From: an uncultured Flavobacterium sp.
Lineage (GTDB): Bacteria; Bacteroidota; Bacteroidia; Flavobacteriales; Flavobacteriaceae
DNA length: 23,825 nucleotides
Assembly: GCF_937967675.1 (NCBI RefSeq)
Contig: NZ_CALBSN010000010.1
Coordinates: 1 to 23,825 of the forward strand
Direction of reading: 5' to 3'
The notes under the pieces were generated by a model. It ran no database searches and was not told the origin of the DNA. It saw nothing but the letters and a program-made list of their open reading frames with translations. Position numbers and translations under genes: made by a program. Every line of letters starts with the position of its first letter. Within the stretch, counting starts at the first letter, position 1. This document shows positions 8,057 to 13,969 of the stretch, piece by piece.

Positions 8057-10012
8057 AAGTTTAATATCATTATTTGTATTTTGGATATTTTTTTTAGTCA
8101 TTTTAAAGTCTTTTCCAAAATTATAAGTAAAGCTTAACAACAATAGTCTTGATTGATTTTCTATTTTTTGAAAATAAAAATTTGAATTTTCTTTAAAATC
8201 AATTATTCTATTACTTTCTTGATTAAGAATATTTCTAAATTCTAAATTAAGATTAAGTTTATCTTGTAAATAATTTTTTGAAATTGAAAATGAAAAATCT
8301 GGTTTCGCATTATAAAAAGCATTGTATTCATAAAATTTATCAATATAAAATGAGTTTAAACTAAATAAATATTTTTTAAATATTGACCCTGAAAAAGACA
8401 TATCAAAATGATTTATGTAATCATTTATTTCATTATTGTTATGGTTAAATGTTATTCTTGAAATTGCATAATTAATATTTAATCTTGATTCTGTATAAAT
8501 TGGAATTGATAAAGATGTTTTTAATGATTTTTCATTAAAATCGTTCAAATTGATTGCTTTATTAGTTAAGGTTTGATTGTTGAAATAGTAAATTGTAGAA
8601 ATATAATCTTTTGAGAAAGTGTAGTTAAAATTAATGTTGACGTTAAATTTCTTAAACTCTCTATATAAATCTATACTTAATTGATTATCAATTTGAGGAT
8701 TAAGAAATTCTTGATTTATTATTTCGTTTCCATTTATATCAAAATAATTACTATTTGAAATTGAGTTAATACTTGGTCTTTGTAATTTTCTTCTAAAATT
8801 AAATTCAACATCTATAATAGAATCAATTTTTGTTAAATAAGTAATATTTGGAAGTATGAAATAATTTGTTTTATTAACAAAATTATTATTTTCCAATTGA
8901 TATCTATTACCTATTAAGAATGAATTTTTTTCATTAATTTTTAACGAATAGCTCAAATAGTATGTAAACAAGTTTTGTTTGATGTAGTTGTTGTTTGATG
9001 TATTAATAAATTTATAATTTCTATTTGTAAATACAAAAGAATTTAAAAGTTCAAATTTTGCTCCTTTTTTGAGCAACATTGGACTAAATGTATATTCATT
9101 GAAGTTTTGTTTTGAATTAAGTTCAATAGTATTATTCTCTAGCTTACTATTAATTGAATTGTTGAGATTTATGTAATCAAAACTTAATTTCATAATAAAA
9201 TTGTTAACCATTTTTCTATCATATCTTAAATTTACATTATAATTTTTAATCAAATATTGATACTGTAAATTATTTAGGTTTGAAAAAATGCTATTTGTTT
9301 CATCATTTATTACTGAAAATCTATTTTTTATATAAATTGAGCTTTTATCGTTAATGTCGTAAACATTTTGTAACGAAAAGAAAGGTTGTGACAATTTTCT
9401 AAATTGATTTATATCTATAATATTTGAATTAATGTTTTGATAACTATAATTATCCGTCTTGTTATGAATATTTGATATTTGAAGTCTTGAAGATATTTTA
9501 TTAAATTTATTATTTAGACTTATACCGTAATAATTGAACTGTTGAAAAAAACCTTGTGAAAAGTCTAATGAACCTTTTATATTATTTTGAATATTTTTTT
9601 TTTGCACAATTTTAATAACGCTTTCTAATTCACCTGTTGCTTGGTTAAAATTATTTGAAACTATATAAATGTTTTTTACTTCATCAATATTTAACTTATT
9701 AAACTCCTCAACAGTTATAGGCTTGTCATTAAAAATAAAATTGTTTATTTTTTTTCCTTTAAAATATAAGTTTTTGTTATTATCAATAGTTATAAAACTT
9801 ACACGTTTTATAGTTTTTTCTAAAGTTTCATTTTCAAGTATTTTCTTTGGAATTAACAATTGATAAACTCCTGCTTTATTTAAATTTGAAGTTATTTTTA
9901 CTTCTTTTAATTTAATTATTTTAGTAGTGTCAATGGTGGCTAATGTATCTCTTTCTTGCGAAAAACATATCGTATTAAAAAATACCAATAAGACGTATAA
10001 ATTATTTTTCAT
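8051..10012 (-). CDS. Outer-membrane beta-barrel protein with plug-like N-terminus
   Basis: A 653-residue protein with a signal peptide ending near Phe-Ser-Gln (residue 19). A plug-like domain follows at about residues 30-140 (LKEVKITSNLN..., VKNIYIVSNNFNQATGELES). A long run of alternating aromatic/polar beta strands leads to a C-terminal strand SFTYNFGKDF. This matches the outer-membrane beta-barrel family related to TonB-dependent receptors (OMP_b-brl_3 type). The N-terminal carboxypeptidase-like domain common in larger members is absent, and I see no clear TonB box. It overlaps the MauE/DoxX gene by 11 bp and precedes peptide B. Inferred role: passage or recognition of the Cys-rich peptides at the outer membrane. 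Very high Asn, Ile and Lys content fits the AT-rich island. Confidence 0.8.
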   Translation of the reverse strand: MKNNLYVLLVFFNTICFSQERDTLATIDTTKIIKLKEVKITSNLNKAGVYQLLIPKKILENETLEKTIKRVSFITIDNNKNLYFKGKKINNFIFNDKPITVEEFNKLNIDEVKNIYIVSNNFNQATGELESVIKIVQKKNIQNNIKGSLDFSQGFFQQFNYYGISLNNKFNKISSRLQISNIHNKTDNYSYQNINSNIIDINQFRKLSQPFFSLQNVYDINDKSSIYIKNRFSVINDETNSIFSNLNNLQYQYLIKNYNVNLRYDRKMVNNFIMKLSFDYINLNNSINSKLENNTIELNSKQNFNEYTFSPMLLKKGAKFELLNSFVFTNRNYKFINTSNNNYIKQNLFTYYLSYSLKINEKNSFLIGNRYQLENNNFVNKTNYFILPNITYLTKIDSIIDVEFNFRRKLQRPSINSISNSNYFDINGNEIINQEFLNPQIDNQLSIDLYREFKKFNVNINFNYTFSKDYISTIYYFNNQTLTNKAINLNDFNEKSLKTSLSIPIYTESRLNINYAISRITFNHNNNEINDYINHFDMSFSGSIFKKYLFSLNSFYIDKFYEYNAFYNAKPDFSFSISKNYLQDKLNLNLEFRNILNQESNRIIDFKENSNFYFQKIENQSRLLLLSFTYNFGKDFKMTKKNIQNTNNDIKLK

Positions 10013-10412
10013 TGTATAGTAGATATGCTGAACCCGATAGTATTGTTGTTGTAATGTTAAATATCAAATGGTTATTCCAAGATAAATCTCCAAGAATACC
10101 TCCACAACTACAAGGTATGAAATAAGAAAAATATAATAAATATCCAATGTATAATGAAAAGAAAAACATTAATACAAATGATATTAAAAGCGAATATTGT
10201 ATTTTATTTTTAAATACTAAATAAACTATAATTAGTTCGATAAGTAATACAATATTACCAACATATTCATTGTAACCATATGGAATAAGTGGAGATTTTG
10301 CCAATTGATAGTAAAACTTATTTAACTCAAAAATTTTACTTACAGTAGCATATAAAAAAATAAATGCCATTAAAATAGCTATTGTCTTAGGAAAATATTT
10401 TTTAAAATTCAT
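10002..10412 (-). CDS. MauE/DoxX-family redox-associated membrane protein
   Basis: A 136-residue protein with four hydrophobic helices (about 9-25, 49-66, 72-95, 113-133). Between helices 3 and 4 it carries the signature IPCSCGGILGDLSWNNHLIFN, with C101 and C103, H115 and N119, which I know from MauE/DoxX redox-associated proteins. MauE itself is needed for disulphide formation in methylamine dehydrogenase. Here the gene overlaps both neighbours by 11 bp, in an operon whose first and last genes encode Cys-rich secreted peptides. A role in making or isomerising peptide disulphides is therefore a natural inference. The family call is strong; the substrate link is from context. Confidence 0.85.
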   Translation of the reverse strand: MNFKKYFPKTIAILMAFIFLYATVSKIFELNKFYYQLAKSPLIPYGYNEYVGNIVLLIELIIVYLVFKNKIQYSLLISFVLMFFFSLYIGYLLYFSYFIPCSCGGILGDLSWNNHLIFNITTTILSGSAYLLYNEK

Positions 10413-11406
10413 ATATTGAAATTTTTGAGTTAAAAAGTAAGTATATTTTGTTATTTTCTATGTGAAAATCATTAGCCTTTTCTATACCATTATTAGGCAA
10501 ATAATAGCTTTCTAAATATTTACCCGTTTCTAAATTGTAAACATCTAACATCCTGTATTTAGTAAAATCACTCAACTTATCAGAATTACCTTTTACAAAT
10601 GAAATTATATATACTTTATTTGCTGAAATTGATGTTAGCAAATTTGAATTTAGAACAGGTTTTTCAAAATAAAAAGTTGAGTCTTTTGATAGATTTACAC
10701 CCTCAACTTTTTGAATATTATCAATTGTTTTAAAACGATTAATTTTATTTAGATTATTTTCTATTTTGTAAAAATTACCTTTCTTATATTGTGTAAATAT
10801 AATTGAGGAATTTTTATAAGTAAAATAGCCATCAGTTTTTAATCCTCCGTCTACCTCTAAACTATCGTCTAATTGAATTTTTAATTTATTGTTTTTATTG
10901 CTTTTAATGTCATATGTTGATAAAATTGTCTTTGTATATTTATCAGTAGCAGAACGCAATAATATTAAATTTTTATTCACGGCTAATGCTCTGTCAAAAC
11001 CTACATTTAGACTGACTTCACTAATTAAATCTAATTTATTAGTATCATAAATATACATTTTACGAAAATACGGGTCAAATGAAAACAAACTATCTCCTAA
11101 AATGTTTGAATTATGATTTTTATGATTTAGTTTTTTTGTTAGAAACTTTTTTGTAGTCAAGTCGTATTTTAGAATTTCATTTAGTTTTTTTGAGGAAAAA
11201 TAAATTTCCTTATCATTCATGCCAGCCAAGTTATATACTTCAAAAGGTAAATTAATCTCGTTAATTTTTGTTATTTTTTTTTCTTTGAAATTTCTATCAA
11301 AATTTCCAATTTTTAAATTTTGTTCTATACAAAATTTATGAAGAGCATATATTGTAATTAAACAAAGTAATACTGATATGGATATTTGTGTTAATTTTTT
11401 TTTCAT
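10402..11406 (-). CDS. Membrane-anchored or secreted beta-propeller-like protein
   Basis: A 334-residue protein with an N-terminal hydrophobic segment (about residues 5-24) that acts as signal or anchor; no proper lipobox is visible. The rest consists of repeated four-strand-like units, for example IYFSSKKLNEILKYDLTTKK, then LFSFDPYFRKMYIYDTNK, then MLDVYNLETGKYLESYYLPN and NKIYLLFNSKISIYEF. This pattern matches the '6-bladed beta-propeller' (BF3164/NHL-like) proteins of Bacteroidota, which often lie next to small secreted peptide genes. It follows peptide A after a 49-bp gap containing a strong hairpin and overlaps the MauE/DoxX gene by 11 bp. A binding or chaperone role toward the peptides is inferred only from context. 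Confidence 0.7.
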   Translation of the reverse strand: MKKKLTQISISVLLCLITIYALHKFCIEQNLKIGNFDRNFKEKKITKINEINLPFEVYNLAGMNDKEIYFSSKKLNEILKYDLTTKKFLTKKLNHKNHNSNILGDSLFSFDPYFRKMYIYDTNKLDLISEVSLNVGFDRALAVNKNLILLRSATDKYTKTILSTYDIKSNKNNKLKIQLDDSLEVDGGLKTDGYFTYKNSSIIFTQYKKGNFYKIENNLNKINRFKTIDNIQKVEGVNLSKDSTFYFEKPVLNSNLLTSISANKVYIISFVKGNSDKLSDFTKYRMLDVYNLETGKYLESYYLPNNGIEKANDFHIENNKIYLLFNSKISIYEF

Positions 11407-11422
11407 TTGGTTAAATTTAAAA

Positions 11423-11447
11423 ACGGCTACACACTAGTTGTAGCCGT
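11423..11447 (-). terminator. Hairpin between peptide A and the downstream operon (attenuator)
   Basis: A perfect 9-bp stem, ACGGCTACA (11423-11431) with TGTAGCCGT (11439-11447), and a 7-nt loop. On the minus strand it is followed only by a weak TTTAAATTTAA tract. It lies 8 bp after the peptide A stop and 17 bp before the propeller start. A partial terminator or processing hairpin would make peptide mRNA more abundant than that of the downstream genes. Confidence 0.65.
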
Positions 11448-11455
11448 AATGTTAA

Positions 11456-11623
11456 TTACAGTTTACCGTAATAAGTACTTCCTCCTTTAGTTTTGCAACA
11501 AGCTGGAGAAGCTGTTTCACATCCCATTGGGCACTCTGTACCATCACTGATAGTTTGCAATTCTTTTGCAATACCAACAGTAGCAACTAATAAGAATGCT
11601 CCTAAAATTAAAAACTTTTTCAT
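11456..11623 (-). CDS. Secreted Cys-rich peptide precursor A
   Basis: A 55-residue precursor. I chose ATG at 11623 because it starts directly at a signal peptide (MKKFLILGAFLLVATVGIA) matching peptide B. An upstream in-frame ATG at 11680 would add a lysine-rich 19-residue stretch that lies inside the leader conserved between both peptide genes. The mature part has four cysteines (C31, C35, C42, C43) in CPMGC and ACCKTK, followed by GGSTYYGKL. C31 and the vicinal pair C42-C43 are shared with peptide B, as is the A-K-E-L-Q junction. It is the first gene of the cassette (peptide A, propeller, MauE/DoxX, barrel, peptide B) and lies 208 bp from a direct-repeat operator. I do not recognise a named family; NVEALA-type peptides of Bacteroidota are a loose analogy. 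Confidence 0.8.
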   Translation of the reverse strand: MKKFLILGAFLLVATVGIAKELQTISDGTECPMGCETASPACCKTKGGSTYYGKL

Positions 11624-11702
11624 AATGAATTGTTTTTTGAGTTTAATTAATTTCCTTGACTTCTTTTTATTCTCCTTCAAGGTTATAGAGAATTTGTATT
11701 TT
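11624..11702 (-). repeat. Conserved 5' leader of peptide A
   Basis: The sequence between the peptide A start and about 11702 is repeated upstream of peptide B. Shared blocks are TTAATTAATTTCCTTG and CCTTNAAGGTTATA (plus-strand view). On the transcribed strand CCTTGA is mirrored 17 nt later by TCAAGG, so a hairpin close to the start codon is possible. In peptide B, the CCTT/AAGG parts are kept. Confidence 0.65.
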
Positions 11703-11715
11703 ATTTTAATTTGTT

Positions 11716-11736
11716 TATATCAGCATTTCTGATATA
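11716..11736. promoter_or_regulatory. Perfect inverted repeat upstream of peptide A
   Basis: TATATCAG (11716-11723) and CTGATATA (11729-11736) form an 8-bp inverted repeat with a 5-nt spacer, about 95-115 bp upstream of the peptide A start. No T tract follows on either side, so an operator or leader hairpin is likelier than a terminator. No clear -33/-7 pair was found nearby. Confidence 0.4.
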
Positions 11737-11830
11737 ATAAGTTCACATTATTGTATGATCTCATTTAATAATCTATTATTAATTTTAACAAAATATTTTT
11801 TAAAAATAATTAGTTGTGAAAATAAATTTT

Positions 11831-11863
11831 TACGGTGTTTTGAAGTTTTTTTTACGGTGTTTT
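11831..11863. promoter_or_regulatory. Candidate LytTR-type operator, copy 3
   Basis: Two perfect copies of TACGGTGTTTT (11831-11841, 11853-11863) with 22-bp periodicity. The spacer GAAGTTTTTTT is nearly that of copies 1 and 2. It lies upstream of the peptide A operon and about 0.9 kb from the LytTR gene. An activator bound here could serve a promoter in 11740-11800. The 11624-11930 gap contains no gene. Confidence 0.62.
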
Positions 11864-11930
11864 AAATCTAATAAACATGAATAGCACAATACTTTACATA
11901 TACTTAATCATAGAATGTGAGATTTATTGT

Positions 11931-11970
11931 AATACAAAAACACCTCTAATATGAAAATATAGAGGCGTTT
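11931..11970 (-). terminator. Rho-independent terminator of the response regulator gene
   Basis: On the minus strand AAACGCCTCTA (11970-11960) pairs with TAGAGGTGTTT (11948-11938), an 11-bp stem with one G-T wobble, followed by TTTTTGTATT (11940-11931). It lies 20 bp past the end of the response regulator gene. Confidence 0.8.
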
Positions 11971-11990
11971 CTTTTTAATATTAGACTTTT

Positions 11991-12674
11991 TTAGATAAAC
12001 CCTAATTTTTTGGCGCTATCAATTAGTTCTTTATCTGTAGCATCTTCAAGAACTAACTGCTTTTTAATATTAGATTTTCGTTTTTCAATAGCACTTAATG
12101 ATAAAGGGATAAATTTTGGAAGGTTTATTGTTTTAATCCCTTCAGCAATTAATTGAAGTATTTTGCTATCATAATTATCCCAATTGATATTTTTCTGAAT
12201 TAATATCTTTTGTGCTAAAACAATTGATTGACTCAAATATATTTCATTCTCTTCAATGCTTTTAAATATTTCGGGAAAGCATTTATAATTAATGTCGCTT
12301 TTTGCAATAAAACCCTCTGGATTTAATTCTTTAATAATTTGATTTACCCATAAAGGTTCTTTGTGCATAGAGATGATAATGATTTTACAGTTTGGGAATT
12401 TTTGTCTTATGTAAACCGCAACGTCGCTTCCTGAGTAAAGTTTTTTATCTTCATAAGAAGGAAGACTAATGTCTATGAGTGCAAAATCTATTGTCTTCTC
12501 ATTTAAATAATTATTATTTACTGTATTGAATGCTTGCTCACAATCATATGCAAACGAATAAATTGCCTTTTCATACCTCTTTATTTTTTTTAAGAGTACG
12601 TGATAACTATCCACATTAATTGGATGGTCATCTACAATCAAAAAAGACTTTTGCGAATTATTTTTAACATCCAT
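11991..12674 (-). CDS. NarL/LuxR-type response regulator
   Basis: A 227-residue response regulator. The receiver domain (about 10-130) has the acidic pair D15-D16 in FLIVDDHP, the phosphoacceptor D68 in FALIDISLP, a switch Ser at S102 in IIISMHK and the conserved K125 in GFIAKSD, so it should be phosphorylated. The C-terminal part (about 165-215) holds a LuxR-like helix-turn-helix: ILQLIAEGIKTINLPKFI, then LSLSAIEKRKSNIKKQL. It is divergent from the LytTR gene with a short shared promoter region and ends at its own terminator. The HisKA_3-type kinase at 13970, the family that normally pairs with NarL-type regulators, is the obvious partner. Confidence 0.9.
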   Translation of the reverse strand: MDVKNNSQKSFLIVDDHPINVDSYHVLLKKIKRYEKAIYSFAYDCEQAFNTVNNNYLNEKTIDFALIDISLPSYEDKKLYSGSDVAVYIRQKFPNCKIIIISMHKEPLWVNQIIKELNPEGFIAKSDINYKCFPEIFKSIEENEIYLSQSIVLAQKILIQKNINWDNYDSKILQLIAEGIKTINLPKFIPLSLSAIEKRKSNIKKQLVLEDATDKELIDSAKKLGFI

Positions 12675-12691
12675 TAGAACTACTTTACTAT

Positions 12692-12699
12692 CAAAATTA
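12692..12699 (-). promoter_or_regulatory. Possible -7 element of the response regulator
   Basis: On the minus strand TAATTTTG matches the Bacteroidota -7 consensus TAnnTTTG, 18 bp upstream of the start codon. I found no good TTG -33 box at the usual spacing, so activation may be needed or the match may be chance. Confidence 0.3.
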
Positions 12700-12719
12700 G
12701 TTAAAATTAATTAAAAAAA

Positions 12720-12736
12720 TTACGGTTTTACCGTAA
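12720..12736. promoter_or_regulatory. Palindromic TTACGG/CCGTAA site between divergent regulators
   Basis: TTACGG (12720-12725), spacer TTTTA and CCGTAA (12731-12736) form a perfect palindrome between the two divergent regulator genes. The half-site TTACGGT is the same core as in the three direct-repeat operators but here is inverted. It may be an autoregulatory site for one of the two regulators. Confidence 0.45.
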
Positions 12737-12773
12737 AATCAACTTTTTGAATCCAAATAAATTGCAAAAAAAA

Positions 12774-13487
12774 ATGCAGTTTTCTTATATTTTAGTTGAT
12801 CAATCAGAACATACTAATGCTATTTTAGAGCATATCAAAGAATTTGATGAGTTTTTGTGTGTTTCTGTTTGCACTTCAAGAAAAGAAGCCATTAATAAAA
12901 TACTTGAATTACGTCCCAATTTAGTATTTCTCTCTCTTTGCACTTCTCAAAATGAAATAAATGCTATTTCATTTTCTATAATGAGTGAGTTGCATGAATT
13001 TTTAGAAGAACTGCCTTCTTTTATCATTTTAAACCCATCGAAAGATTTAGCTTTTGAAGCTTATCAAAGAGGAGCAACTGGCTATTTATTAAATCCGATT
13101 GATCCAAATGAGTTAAGGAAATGCTTATTACGCTATCAAAAAAACCATAAATCACTACATAAGAATACTATTTCTATTAAATCTAATGGCGATTATAATT
13201 TTATAAAATCTAATGATATTATATATCTCAAAGCTGATAGTAATACGACTGATTTTTATTTAACATCTGGTAAGGTAATAACAGCATATAAAACTCTTAA
13301 ATATTTCGAAAAGCTACTACCATTTTACTTTTTTAGAATTCATCACGGTTATATTATTAATATTCAACATGTAAGTAGAATCAATTTAGGGAAGAATAGC
13401 TGCTATTTGCAAAATAATGAAATCGTTCTTCCATTTTCTAGAACCTATAAATCCAATATAGATACCATTATTCTTAAAATATCTTAA
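12774..13487 (+). CDS. LytTR DNA-binding regulator with degenerate receiver
   Basis: A 237-residue protein from ATG at 12774; a TTG at 12747 would add nine residues ahead of the first receiver strand and is less likely. The N-terminal domain has the receiver fold pattern but lacks nearly all key residues: only D9 of the acidic pair remains (YILVDQSE), the phosphoacceptor is S54 (LVFLSLCTS) and the usual YLLKPI lysine is N107 (YLLNPI). The C-terminal LytTR domain (about 135-237) is intact: IKSNDIIYLKADSNTTDFYL, then FFRIHHGYIINIQHVSRI. It should bind DNA without normal phosphorylation. It is divergent from the response regulator. Paired direct repeats at three island promoters have the geometry expected for LytTR binding. 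Confidence 0.85.
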   Translation: MQFSYILVDQSEHTNAILEHIKEFDEFLCVSVCTSRKEAINKILELRPNLVFLSLCTSQNEINAISFSIMSELHEFLEELPSFIILNPSKDLAFEAYQRGATGYLLNPIDPNELRKCLLRYQKNHKSLHKNTISIKSNGDYNFIKSNDIIYLKADSNTTDFYLTSGKVITAYKTLKYFEKLLPFYFFRIHHGYIINIQHVSRINLGKNSCYLQNNEIVLPFSRTYKSNIDTIILKIS

Positions 13488-13556
13488 CTAAAATCGGTTG
13501 AGTTATTATTAAAAAACTACCAGTTGCTCTTATCGATAGTCTAGTTACTAAACAAG

Positions 13557-13618
13557 CTTAATAAATTGATTTTCAATTGATTGAACTTAATAAATTTGAC
13601 TATTCCAAAATCGGAATA
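13557..13618. promoter_or_regulatory. Cluster of short repeats upstream of the small lipoprotein
   Basis: In the 279-bp gap after the LytTR gene, CTTAATAAATT occurs at 13557-13567 and 13586-13596, bracketing the inverted repeat AATTGA-TTT-TCAATT (13564-13578). Another inverted repeat, TATTCC/GGAATA, lies at 13601-13618. No T tract follows. These may be operator sites for the downstream genes, but AT-rich sequence makes such patterns common. Confidence 0.25.
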
Positions 13619-13766
13619 TTAAAGCTTTAATAGGTGTTTTAGTGTAGGGAAAAGACATTAAAACGCTGCTGTGAAGACTTCCCTTCTTTTCAGAAAAATC
13701 AAATGAATTGTTGCGTCCAGAAGACACGACACAAGAAACTATTTCTAATTTTTAAACTGATTTTTT

Positions 13767-13925
13767 ATGAAAACTAATTTTTTATTTAAGCTATTATTAG
13801 TAGCTATTACATGTGTAAGCTTATATTCTTGTACCGCAGATGAAATTGAAACAAAACCAGAAACCAAAATTCAAACTAACCAAACAGCAAGAGAAGGTGA
13901 TCCTTTAATAATAAATCCTCGCTAA
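13767..13925 (+). CDS. Small lipoprotein next to sensor kinase
   Basis: A 52-residue frame from ATG at 13767. It has a basic start and a hydrophobic helix, and a lipobox at Leu-Tyr-Ser-Cys (C22), so it should be exported and lipidated. The mature 31 residues are acidic, then Gln/Asn/Thr-rich, and end EGDPLIINPR. From memory, similar tiny lipoproteins with an acidic start and an 'x-GDxPIIxPP'-like tail precede TPR histidine kinases in many Flavobacteria. It is followed by a strong terminator and then the kinase 45 bp later. It may modulate the kinase or be its signal; this is inferred only from position. Confidence 0.7.
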   Translation: MKTNFLFKLLLVAITCVSLYSCTADEIETKPETKIQTNQTAREGDPLIINPR

Positions 13926-13932
13926 AAAGAAT

Positions 13933-13961
13933 GACCATGTTTTACATGGTTATTTTTTTTT
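13933..13961 (+). terminator. Terminator after the small lipoprotein
   Basis: GACCATGT (13933-13940) pairs with ACATGGTT (13944-13951) in an 8-bp stem with a TTT loop, followed by a run of Ts from 13953 to 13961. It sits 8 bp after the lipoprotein stop and 9 bp before the kinase start, so the kinase depends on readthrough. Confidence 0.8.
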
Positions 13962-13969
13962 GATTAAAT

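Noticed and set aside
11624..11680. Upstream ATG extending peptide A by 19 residues
   Set aside because: The extension (lysine-rich) lies within the leader shared with peptide B and would put a basic stretch ahead of a complete signal peptide; peptide B starts at the equivalent internal Met.
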